From positions 4,526,001-4,590,000 of the forward strand of contig JAAXNY010000005.1 in the NCBI GenBank assembly GCA_013420905.1: 64,000 nt of DNA, written 5' to 3'. Positions 1 to 10,500 of the stretch are shown piece after piece (position 1 is the stretch's first letter; the number at the start of each line of letters is the position of its first letter). The translations under genes were made by a program, and so were the position numbers. Origin of the DNA: Collybia mongolica (Eukaryota > Basidiomycota > Agaricomycetes > Agaricales > Clitocybaceae). Below the pieces are notes generated by a model. The model did not search any database, was not told where the DNA came from, and was given only the letters and a program-made list of their open reading frames with translations.

Positions 1-185
1 GAGTTTAAGAGAGGCCTGGAAAACTGAAACAGAGAGGGAGTCCTATGTTACCATGTTCAGGAGAGTACTGTTGTACTTTCCTTATTATGTGGTCAGTAAT
101 GTTAGGGGTATCTTGCTAGCTGCAATAGACTAAAAAACAACTAGAGTAAGCAAGCAAATAGCAGGAGACAAGTGATGAAATTTGT

Positions 186-1676
186 GCTTGATGCATATTA
201 CAGAATGTGAGTTGTTATACTTTTCTAGCAGCAATATAAGCATATCTCACTACTCACAACACGGATGGGTGCAACAGTGGGTAAGCATTATCTGAGTTGG
301 TGTGGAGTGCATCTTATTGCAGATGTAATGGTTTGATGTATACTAGGATGTGAGTAGCTATGTCTTTTTGTATTGATAAGCCCATCTCATATCTTGATAT
401 GCATGGCAGCTTGTGAGTGGCTGTACTTCTCTGTATCCACAAGCCCCTCTCATGGCTTGATGTGTGCTGCAGGAAGTGAGTAGCTGTGCTTCTCTGTACC
501 CATGAGACCATCTCATGGCTTGATGTGTGCTGCAGAATGTGAGTGGCTATGCTTCTCTGTATCCATGAGCCCCTCTCATGGCTTGATGTGTGCTGCAGTT
601 TGTGAGTGGCTATGCTTCTCTGTATCCATGAACCCCTCTCATGGCTTGATGTGTGCTGCAGGCAGTGAGTGGCTATGCTTCTCTGTATCCATGAGCCCCT
701 CTCATGGCTTGATGTGTGCTGTAGAAAGTGAGTGGCTATGCTTCTCTGTATGGATAAGCCCCTCTCATGGCTTGATGTGTGCTGCAGGAAGTGAGTGACT
801 ATGCTTCTCTGTATGGATGAACCCATCTCATGGCTTGATGTGTGCTGCAGGAAGTGAGTGGCTATGCTTCTCTGTATGGATGAACCCATCTCATGGCTTG
901 ATGTATGCTGCAGCTTGTGAGTGGCTATGCTTCTCTGTGTCCATGAACCCCTCTCATGGCTTGATGTGTGCTGCAGGCAGTGAGTGGCTATGCTTCTCTG
1001 TATGGATGAATCCATCTCATGGTTTGATGTGTGCTGCAGCTTGTGAGTGGCTATGCTTCTCTGTATGGATGAACCCATCTCATGGCTTGATGTGTGCTGC
1101 AGTATGTGAGTGGCTATGCTTCTCTGTATGGATGAGCCCCTCTCATGGCTTGATGTGTGCTGTAGAAAGTGAGTGGCTATGCTTCTCTGTATGGATAAGC
1201 CCCTCTCATGGCTTGATGTGTGCTGCAGGATGTGAGTGACTATGCTTCTCTGTATGGATGAACCCCTCTCATGGCTTGATGTGTGCTGCAGGATGTGAGT
1301 GACTATGCTTCTCTGTATGGATGAACCCATCTCATGGCTTGATGTGTGCTGCAGGAAGTGAGTGGCTATGCTTCTCTGTATGGATGAACCCATCTCATGG
1401 TTTGATGTGTGTTGCAGGCAGTGAGTGGCTATGCTTCTCTGTGTCCATGAACCCCTCTCATGGCTTGATGTGTGCTGCAGTTTGTGAGTGGCTATGCTTC
1501 TCTGTATGGATGAATCTATCTTATGGCTTGATGTGTGCTGCAGCTTGTGAGTGGCTATGCTTCTCTGTGTCCATGAACCCCTCTCATGGCTTGATGTGTG
1601 CTGCAGGAAGTGAGTGGCTGTGCTTCTCTGTATCCACAAGCCCATCTCATTCCTTGATATACATCAGGGTGTAAGT
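186..1676. repeat. 63-bp minisatellite, 20 exact periods
   Basis: Between 347 and 1607 the sequence repeats every 63 bases for 20 full periods without an indel; decayed units extend to about 190 on the left and 1676 on the right. Each unit reads GTGAGT, then about 48 bases, then TGCTGCAG, so it looks like a 60-base intron from donor to acceptor, followed by a three-base spacer before the next GTGAGT. The spacer is the most variable place: gat, ctt, gaa, aat, ttt, gca, aaa and tat all occur. A second variable block lies in the middle (tccatgagc, tggatgaac or tggataagc). Because 63 is a multiple of three, long frames are open; the minus strand is open for 443 codons (314 to 1645) as 21-residue repeats. 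I do not recognise the encoded peptide and treat this as a satellite, not a proven gene. Confidence 0.9.
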
Positions 1677-2519
1677 CATCATGGTTCCAGTTTTCATGTT
1701 GTTCTGCAATTCTACTTGTTTTCATCAATTACAGTTCCTGTCAAGCAATGAAGTCACTCAGTCCTTGACAAGGCTGGTTTGTCACATCAGTTTCTAAATT
1801 GTTCCAACCAGTTCAATATCTAATATTTCCTTCAATAGCTTGAACATCTTTCATCCCCTCTTAATATTCAACTGATGGCTTACTCATGTGGTTTGTTATC
1901 CTTTTGCTTCCCAATGTTGCAGCACCTCATTGTCTTCTAGCCCTTGCTATTATTGCTGAAGATCTCACCATAATGTACAGCAAACAGTACAAGCCCTCTG
2001 TTGAAACTATTTCTACCACAATTCTTCTCTACCAACAATCCCTGCAGTGTAGCAAGGTTACAGATGCAGTTCAAAAGGCATTTTCTGAAAATCAACTGGA
2101 CATATATACTTTGCAAATCACCCCTGCTACTTCAAGCAAGAAGTTTAAGCTCAAAAATCTCTTTCCAAAAAGGTTTGGCCTGTCTTTCCAAAGTCAGCTC
2201 TCATCTGACCAATTTATTTATAGTCAAAAGCAGAAAGCAAAGCATGAGAATATTACTTATCAAGCTAGGAAGAACTTTTGGGATACACTTTTCAAAATCA
2301 TCTGGGCCAATCGATTAGGTTAGCTTGATGTTACATTTCATTTATTTCTTTCAGCTAATCCTTTTTTCCCCTTTTTCCCAACAGACAAATAGACTTTGGA
2401 AAATAAAATTTACAGTGGAGTAGTGATGAAAGAACTACATTTGTTTGGTTGTTGGAACAGAAATCTCAATTATGTCATTGTTTTCTCAAGTCTAAAAGGT
2501 CTATGATATAAATCAAATG
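1677..2519. other. Unassigned AT-rich stretch with one weak ORF
   Basis: No recognisable gene. A 145-codon plus-strand frame at 1886 to 2323 has a hydrophobic start and a lysine-rich second half, but no family I know. It may be a leftover exon of a transposon gene. Confidence 0.3.
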
Positions 2520-2846
2520 CACTGTAAACCTGGTGGGGGTGGGTTTTCCCCCACTTAATGGATGAAAAGGGTTTTTCCTAAGTTTAGTGGATGAAATTAA
2601 AAGGTATGAAAATGGGATGAAATCTTGTCCCACATATTTCATCCTTTAAGAGGTGAAATTGTACTGTTAAAATATCATCTATTAATGGAATGAAATTTCA
2701 TCCAATAAAAGGAGTGAATTTCATCCCATAAAAGGGTGAGTTCTGGGGGGAGAAAAGGAGGCCTTTGTAGGTCATTTCACAAAGTTTAGAGTGGCTCCAT
2801 GTATGTTACTCCAAAAATCATTATGCTTTGTGTTTCAATAGAGCTG
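2520..2846 (+). mobile_element. Left end of a CACTG-ended DNA transposon, truncated
   Basis: The stretch starts CACTGTAAACCTGGTGGGGG, closely matching the left terminus of the large CACTG element at 3633. The same subterminal features follow: a GTGGGGG/CCCCCAC hairpin and scattered GGATGAAA and TTTCATCC motifs to about 2740. No right terminus was found before 2846, so this is a fragment or a partly deleted copy. Confidence 0.6.
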
Positions 2847-2858
2847 TTCTGCATAGGC
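2847..2858. repeat. Target-site duplication of PAR copy A, left
   Basis: TTCTGCATAGGC, directly abutting the T-run; the partner lies at 12815-12826, nearly 10 kb away. Confidence 0.8.
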
Positions 2859-4039
2859 TTTTTTTTTTTTTTTTTTTTGGTCATATAATTTTATTAAGTG
2901 CATGTGGGTTTGACCCAGCTACATGGGGGCATAAACACCTATTACCACTAAGTAATCTGTAATGAGTCATCAGGGTGGAGCTGTACACTAAGTTGCTCTC
3001 CAGGTCATATTACAGGTCTAGACTGAGGATACCTGCAGTCCAACAGTATTGTACTGTACCATGTCTGAACCTCCCAATGCCTTAAAGGTTTGCCTTCGCT
3101 TGTTGGGGCATGGTCCCTCCCTTCACATTGGTACCCCATTCTACTCCCCCCCTGGTATTTTCAGGTTGCCCTGGAAACCCATTACTCCCCCCCAGTGTCG
3201 AAGATAAATGTCCAAACTAAATGAATGACCCATACCTCAAACCTGCTCCCCCTCTCCTGAATCCCCCCTATTACTTTCCCCCCTGTTCCACACCGCTCTC
3301 CCAAAGCAATGACTCCCCTCAAAATGAGGCTGCCAAATCCCACCATTGGTCAATAAACTGGCATTCTCCCCAAGAGGTGTGCTCTGTGCAGGGACAGTAG
3401 CTGATTGGGGGCCAGACCCCTTCCTCCTTTTGTATTTGGGTGTAGTGACGCTCCCTAAGGATCTGCACAAAGCAGAGTACAAGAGTTGTGGTGTCCTCGT
3501 GTGGCCTGGTAGTTGATAAGGTGGATGTGGATGGATTAGTGAAGCCCCCAGTACAGGCAAGATGAGGTGACCCTGCAGATAGTCAGGATCAGCTCTGATA
3601 AGTTAAAAATTTGGATATGGTGTAAATGGATACACTGTGCACCTGGTGGGGGAGGTTTTTCCCCCACTTAATGGATGAAAGCAGCATTTCCTAAGTTTAG
3701 TGGAAGAATCTAAAGGGTATGAAATTGGGATGAAACTTCATCCCAGATATTTCATCCCTTGAGAGGATGAATTTCTGCTCTTATAATTTCAGAAATTTTC
3801 ATCCCTTAGTGGTGTGAACTTTCATCTCATTAGAGGTGAATTATATGGGACAATTTTAATCCAGTGAAAAAGAGGGGAATTTCATCCTATAATGGGTGGG
3901 TTTTATTAGATCATTTTAATCTATTAGAGAGTGAACTTTCATCCCATAAAAGGTGGAATATGTGGGATGATTTAAGTTCAGCATAGAAGGTATTTCATCC
4001 CACAAATAGTGGGTTTATGGGATGACTTTACTGCCTTAG

Positions 4040-4951
4040 ACTTGGGTGGAGTGGGCCAACACACTGTGTGGCAGGTACTTGTTCTTTATTTCTTTTCTTA
4101 GGAGAAATAAGTCCATTCCACATTCAGGAAGTTGTAAATGACTAGAAACAACATAGGTGATAGTTTATGGAGGTCATGTGACCATGGGAAAATGTTACAA
4201 AGTAAACAAGCAATGCCTGTGCACAAAACCCAATGCCATAGCTTGCCTGGCTATGGAGAAACACAAAAACCATCAGAACTAACTTTTTCCCAGGATCATG
4301 GACACTAAATAAGCATTCAGATTGTTGTCATGTATTTGGTATACTTATGTGGTGGAATAGATCATGTGACATGTGTCAATAAATACAGAAATCAATCCTC
4401 TTTGTATTTCAGGTAAATATAGTAGTAGTTGTTGATTATTCCAATGTTTAGCATAATTTCCCACAAGGGTCATGTTTGGTCAGGGTCATTGTTGTTATAA
4501 GATGTTTATCCACCCTTGGGATAACACACAGACCTTCAAAACTAGCTGAATCTGGACATTTCTAATATTTCGCTCAAAATAGACCGTGGGAAAAATGTGC
4601 TCAACAAGGAAATTGTAGAGCCATGTTTGTACATTCCAAACATATAAAAACATAATTAATAGCTTTACTGGTTATGGAGAAAATCACAAAATAAATTTTG
4701 AAACACAACACTTTGAAATATTAGATATGCATAATTTTGATGGCATCATCAAAAGCATTATGTAAGCATCCCAAATTATGTCACAATACTTTGTATTTGT
4801 GGAGAAATGCTGTAAAAAGCCATAAGAGAAGAAAAATCCCATTATGGAAATATTTTCCTGCAGTGTTGAAATATAAATGAATGAATCACCTTTTTGCCCA
4901 AAAACTGGGTTGATAAAGAACTCGTCTTTAGTAAACTAAAGAACTTGTAAC
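4040..4951 (+). repeat. R900 copy 1 (unclassified 0.9-kb repeat)
   Basis: Starts ACTTGGGTGGAGTGGGCC and ends with a CTTTAGT-AACTAAAG-type hairpin followed by GAACTTGTAAC. Three other copies lie at 14104-14935, 20095-21000 and 28753-29678. No terminal inverted repeats, no poly-A tail, no TG...CA ends and no obvious target duplication were found. It carries no convincing ORF. It sits inside the CACTG element. Confidence 0.75.
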
Positions 4952-5822
4952 ATAATGATCCTCCCTGCAACCATTCAAACATGGTGGGTGTACATTTTTC
5001 AGCCTCCTATTAATAATGAATAGTATACAATTTGAAGAAATAAATAAAAAATACTTGTCAGCATCCTCAGATTTGATCACATGGCTTTGTTGACCGAGAT
5101 GCCCAATGGCTGAACATTCTGAGCTATATTATGCATTGGCAGCCGCTTTCACACGCTTTCCTTCTTGCTCTCATACCACCACCATTGCCCATTGCTGCCT
5201 ACCATCCTCCCCCTCATAGTAAGCACTCTTCATTGATAGATTACAATTAGTATAATGTTAGATTACAATTACTATCATAATACTTGTAGTAGTCATTTGA
5301 ATTCCAATACAAACTATAAGGCTTTGTTAAGAATATTAATAAATGCTAATAATGATCCTACAGGAAACCGAAGGACATCATTAGTATGCAGGATAAAACC
5401 ATGCCTGACAATGTCCTCAACATGGTCCACCACTTCATTGACCTCAAAGTGCAGGTGGACAATGAGGGGGTCTCAAGTATGTCTGTCAACCCAATCTAAT
5501 CCAAAGCACATTAACATTCACCCATTTTACAGATCACTTCATTACAACAAGGTCAACAAAGACAATGAGCAGTCTGGCAGTGCACAAAGACCAACAACTT
5601 CCATCCATTACTTAACTTTCTTTTATCTTTATCATGCTAATCTGACCAGCTGAACTCACCACCTTATGTAAAGTTGCTCATGCTAAAGAAAAAGTAGGGA
5701 GTCCTATTCCATGCCCACTGTGCGGCATTGCTGGAAATGGGTTCTGTCTCCAGACGCAGCTTCAGGATGACAAGGATTTATATAGGGCAATTTGGGTAAG
5801 TTTTCTCATTACTAACCTCAAT
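4952..5822 (+). other. Interior of the CACTG element with a gene fragment
   Basis: Mostly anonymous. About 5390-5480 (plus strand) can be read as a peptide ending HFIDLKVQVDNEG, which resembles the minus-strand peptide at about 19730-19790 (SFVNLEAQVDNEE). Both are probably remnants of one protein carried by related transposons. The 132-codon frame at 5255-5653 is in another phase and unlikely to be real. Confidence 0.35.
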
Positions 5823-6249
5823 TGTAAGGGGAACTCCATTTCCGCCTTACTTCGCCGATCTAGCCTTACTTCGCCGATTCGCGACTCAGTCAATTACATT
5901 CACTACATCGCACGTTCATTACCTACGCCCACACGCACCCCCACTCTCTACTTCGCGCGCAGTTCGCCGCCGGACTTCGCACTTGTTCGGACTATCAAGG
6001 GCACGGTCACGTGACCTTCGCTAGCCCAACGCGTGTCGTCGTACTGCACCGGGAATGTGTATTTAATGTAGCACTAGGTATATAGCACACCCCCCCTGAT
6101 GGAGGCTCCTCAGAGAATTCTCTTAGGATCCCCTCCACCAGGTGAGTAGTACATATGTCGTACAAGTGAATACATCTCTTAGGATCCCCTCCACCAGCGT
6201 CGGCCCGCTCTACTAAGTTCGCGCGCACTCCGCCGGAGTTGCCCTTACA
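5823..6249 (+). repeat. 5' LTR of the Ty3 element
   Basis: 427 bp with terminal TGTAAGG/CTTACA. It contains a TATA box at 6079-6084 and a 23-bp direct repeat (6119-6141 and 6175-6197) with a perfect GTGAGT between the copies. Confidence 0.93.
6079..6084 (+). promoter_or_regulatory. TATA box of the Ty3 LTR
   Basis: TATATA lies about 33 bases upstream of AGAGAATTCTC (6112), the inferred transcript start. The related solo LTR at 22083 also has a tatata. Spacing fits an RNA polymerase II core promoter. Confidence 0.55.
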
Positions 6250-6250
6250 G

Positions 6251-6261
6251 TAGAATTCTCT
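6251..6261 (+). other. Probable self-priming site (primer-binding site)
   Basis: The bases after the 5' LTR are TAGAATTCTCT, with no clear match to a tRNA 3' end that I can see. Bases 6252-6261 are the reverse complement of AGAGAATTCT at 6112-6121, just where the transcript should start. Tf1/sushi-type elements prime reverse transcription by folding the mRNA 5' end onto such a site. The motif is itself partly palindromic, which weakens the inference. Confidence 0.45.
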
Positions 6262-6409
6262 CACCAGCAGAGACCACGACCTCACCGCAGCCATTGCCAA
6301 ATTCCGATCGGCAGAAACTGTCAGCTCCGATACAGAATCCGTCAAGACCGCGCGAGAATCGCCCTCTCCACCCTCCTCCGAACTAGAAGTGGAACTCCTA
6401 CTCCGACCG

Positions 6410-7552
6410 ATGGACGCCGAAACAAGGATGGATAACGTCGAACGAGACGTAGGAGATCTCAATAGGAAGGCGGAGGAACAAGCCGAGCAGCTTAAGAAGC
6501 TCACCGACAGCATCAACGCGCTGATCGCGCTCCAAACCGCGGCTCCCCCACCCCCGGTCAATACCCCTGCACCCAGCGCCCCTGTAAATAATGTATCAAC
6601 ACCTCCCCCCGCGACCCACGTTAATTCGGGACGACCTTCGGCACTCCGGCCATCGCTTCCCGATGACTTCGACGGATCGCGCGAATGAGGGCGTGCGTTC
6701 ATTAACGCATGCGAACTGTATATAAATCTTGTACCACACCAGTTCGCGGATGAAGTGACGCAGGTACGGTGGGCGTACACCTTCATGAAGAAAGGCCGAG
6801 CGTATCTGTTCGCGGACCGGGCCATGCGATACCAGACCGCTACCGGGAACCTGAAGTACGCGACATGGGCCCTATTCCGCGCCGACTTTGCGGTCAACTT
6901 CTTCGTGCAGAGCGAAGCGCAGCGGGCGATTACGAGGTTGGAAACGAGCAGCTACCACCAAGGATCGCGATCGGTGGACGACTACACGGACGAGTTCAGG
7001 GATCTCATCGACAAGTCGGGATACAAGGAGGGGTTGACGATTGTGGTGAAGTACCGGAAGGGACTGAGCGGGGAGATTCAGTCGCAGATCGCGACGATGG
7101 CAGTGGGACGACCAGCGGACGATCAGCCGGAACAGTGGTATGTAGCGGCGATGAAGTGTGATGAAAACCGCCTCACCAATGAGGCCTTCCTGAGCACTAA
7201 ACCAGCGGCTCGCGCACCTCCCGCACGCACTACCTCGGCGTTTCGCGCACCGCCGCACTTCTCAGCCCCGACGCTGCAACGGATGGCGCCACCACCACCT
7301 CCGCCGCCCCCTGCTCTCCCTCCACCGGTTCCGATGGATGTAGACGCGATGCGGAGGGCTCGAACGAACATCGAGACCTGCCACCGATGTAAGCAGCCGG
7401 GCCATTTCCGGAAGGACTGCCCCCTCCGCTACGACACGCGGTTCATGTCAATGGAGGAGCAGCATGAGTTCGCGCAGCACATCTTCGCGATGATAGACGC
7501 ACAAGTCGAACCGCCGGCGGAAGAAGAGGGTTTTGTAGCGGACAGCGAGTGA
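6410..7552 (+). pseudogene. Ty3 Gag (nucleocapsid), broken by one in-frame TGA
   Basis: Gag forms the virus-like particle that packages the element's RNA. The first ATG in frame is at 6410, though the frame is open upstream to about 6263. The N-terminal part has a short coiled coil (heptads around 6420-6520) and a proline-rich linker. A TGA at 6686-6688 interrupts the frame just after FDGSRE; the same frame continues unbroken to 7552 with the capsid-like region, a proline-rich stretch near 7290-7330 and one CCHC zinc knuckle (CHRCKQPGHFRKDC, 7381-7422). The TGA probably derives from CGA or GGA. The frame ends at TGA 7550-7552, overlapping the Pol frame in the -1 phase. Confidence 0.85.
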
Positions 7553-10500
7553 ACAGTACGCCCTCGCTGTCATCTGTAAACAGGTTCGCGTGTTTAGAAG
7601 TTGAGAATACAATTGAAATTTCCCAAACACCCGAAACTACTACAGAAGCCGTACAAGATACCATCCCCATCCCTAAACCGCCGCGCCAGAGACTCCCCCG
7701 ATGGGAACGAGCTCTACCCAAGCGATTCGTAGTCGCCGCCACCCCCAGCACTCGCTCGCTGAAGCTCAAGATTGAACTTCAGACGACCGACACAGGCGAG
7801 ACATTCGCGACGAACAGCTTGGTAGACTCGGGAGCAACGGGCCTTTTCATCGATTCCGAATTCGTGCGGAGGAACAGGTTGACCTCGCGCAAGCTAGTTC
7901 GCACTATTCCGGTGTTCAACGTCGACGGCACTCCGAACGAGAACGGGTCTATTTCGGAGATCGTAGACCTCATCCTCCGGTACAACGGTCACTCAGAACG
8001 CACCCACTTCGCGGTCACCAGCCTAGGGAAGCAGGATCTCATACTAGGCTACACTTGGTTGCAGGAGCACAACCCGGAGATCAACTGGCAGACCAACGAG
8101 GTGAAGATGAGTCGCTGTCCCGACAAATGTCGGACCTGCGCGAACGAGGTTAAATCGGAAAAGGCGGAGAAGCGTAAATTGGAGGCCCGCATCAACGCCT
8201 GTCGCGCAGGACCCATGCCCGAACCAGAAACAGAAATTGGAGAGGTTCCCGACTCTGAGCACGAAGGAGATATCGCCCTTGAAGATTGCATCGAAGAGGG
8301 CGACCGTATCTTCGTGGTCAACATCGGCGAACCAGGACAGTTTCAGAAGGCACCGGAAGAGATTCGGACAACCCAAACCATCTCGCAGCGACTAGCGGAA
8401 AAGATCCAAACGGAAGCCCGGAAGAACGCGTCCCAGCAGATCGCAGACTCCTTTGATCGTAATGCGCAACCCAAGACGTTTTTCGATCTAGCACCGGCGC
8501 ACGTCCACGAATTTGAGGAGGTGTTCTCCAAGACGTCCTTCGACGCTCTCCCAGATCGCCGACCGTGGGACCACGCGATCGAACTCGTCCGCGACGCAGA
8601 AGGGAAATCCTGCAAGGTCTACCCGCTCTCAGTCGCCGAACAAGCGGAGTTGGACAAGTTCCTCGAGGAGAACCTCGCCTCTGGTCGGATCCGCCCCTCC
8701 AAATCGCCAATGGCTTCGCCGTTCTTCTTTATCAAGAAGAAGGACGGTTCGCTACGCCCGGTACAGGACTACCGCGTTCTCAATTCGCTGACGATCAAGA
8801 ACAAATACCCACTCCCACTCATCTCCGACCTCGTCAACAATCTTCGGGGAGCGAAATACTTCTCCAAATTCGACGTTCGCTGGGGATACAACAACGTCCG
8901 AATTAAGGAAGGTGATGAGTGGAAGGCCGCATTTCGCACAAACCGCGGAATGTTTGAGCCCCTGGTAATGTTCTTTGGTCTCACTAACTCGCCGGCAACG
9001 TTCCAAACCATGATGAACGAGATATTCCACGATCTCATCATGGAAGGAGTGGTATGTGTCTACATCGATGATATTCTAATCTACACAAAGACACTCGCCG
9101 AACACCGCCGAATTACGAGGTTAGTTCTCCAGCGACTCCGCGAACATAAACTGTACCTGCGACTGGACAAATGCGAATTCGAGAAGACCCGAATCGAGTA
9201 TCTGGGGCTCATTATCTCGGAGGGGCAGGCGGAGATGGACCCGGTCAAGGTTGCCGGAGTAGCGGAATGGCCAACGCCCACGAACAAGAAGCAAGTGCAG
9301 TCCTTCTTGGGCTTCACGAACTTCTATCGGCGGTTCATTCGCGACTTCTCCCATATTGCGCGGCCATTGTTTGATCTCACCGGTAAAGACGTGCCTTGGA
9401 AGTGGGGTGAGTCGGAGCAGGAGGCATTCGAAGGGTTGAAGGAAGCGGTGTCGTCTAAACCGGTACTGATGTTCGCAGACGACAACCGGCCGTTTAGGGT
9501 GGAGGCAGATAGTTCGGATTTCGCGACCGGCGCAGTACTTTCGCAACTCAGCCCGGAGGACGACAAGTGGCACCCGATCGCGTTTTCGTCAAAGAGCCTC
9601 AACGCGGTCGAGCGGAATTACGAGATACACGACAAGGAAATGCTCGCCATCATTCGCGCACTCGAAGAATGGCGACACTTCCTTGAAGGCGCGCGACACG
9701 ACTTCGAGATCTGGACAGACCACAAAAATCTAGAGTACTTCCGGACGTCCCAGAAGCTAAATCGGAGACAGGCCAGGTGGTCACTGTACCTCTCCCGATT
9801 CAACTTCTCGCTGCACCACAAGCCCGGGCGAAGTATGGGTAAGCCAGACGCGCTATCTCGCCGAGCGGACCACAGCGATGGAAGCGAGGATAACCGCGAT
9901 CTAGTCCTCCTCAAACCGGAGTTGTTCACAATCCGCGCGCTGGAAGGAATGGTCGTGGAAGGAGAGGAAAGGGACATTCTGCGGGATATTCGGAGAGGCA
10001 ATCGCGAGGGACATCAGGAGGAAGCGGTGGTGAAGGCAGCGCAGGAGTTGAAGAAGTCCGCAGGAAAATCGGTTCGGAGCGCAGAGTGGAGGGAAGCGCA
10101 GGAGTTGCTGTATTTCCGCGATCGCATCTACATCCCAAAACACGCTGACCTTCGCAGACGTATAGTTGCGCAACATCACGATTCGCGAATTGCGGGACAC
10201 GCCGGAAGATGGAAGACGTTGGAACTCGTATCGCGCAATTACTGGTGGCCTCAAATGTCGCGCTACATCGGCGAATACTGCAAGACATGCGACCTCTGTC
10301 TCCGAACGAAGGCTCAGCGTCAACTTCCAAGCGGCGAACTTAAACCGCTGCCAATTCTGGAAGGTCGCTGGGACGTCGCAAGCGTGGATTTCATCGTGGA
10401 ACTCCCCGAGTCGCAAGGGCATGATGCGATCATGGTAGTGGTGGACACGGTGGGTAAACGCGCGCACTTCATCCCAACCACGACGACAATTACCGCGCTT

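Noticed and set aside
502..1674. Plus-strand 21-residue repeat ORFs over the minisatellite
   Set aside because: Three separate frames cut by stops; they follow from the 63-bp period and have no independent support.
3237..3560. 107-codon ORF repeated in PAR copies A and B as a protein gene
   Set aside because: It is broken in copy C and in copy D, has no domain and lies in a non-coding retroposon.
6007..6897. Long minus-strand ORF over the Ty3 LTR and gag
   Set aside because: Antisense shadow of a GC-rich coding region, spanning the LTR boundary.
7489..7552. Programmed -1 frameshift site between Gag and Pol
   Set aside because: Pol is in the -1 phase and the overlap is open, but I could not find a convincing slippery heptamer with a downstream structure, so no specific site is called.
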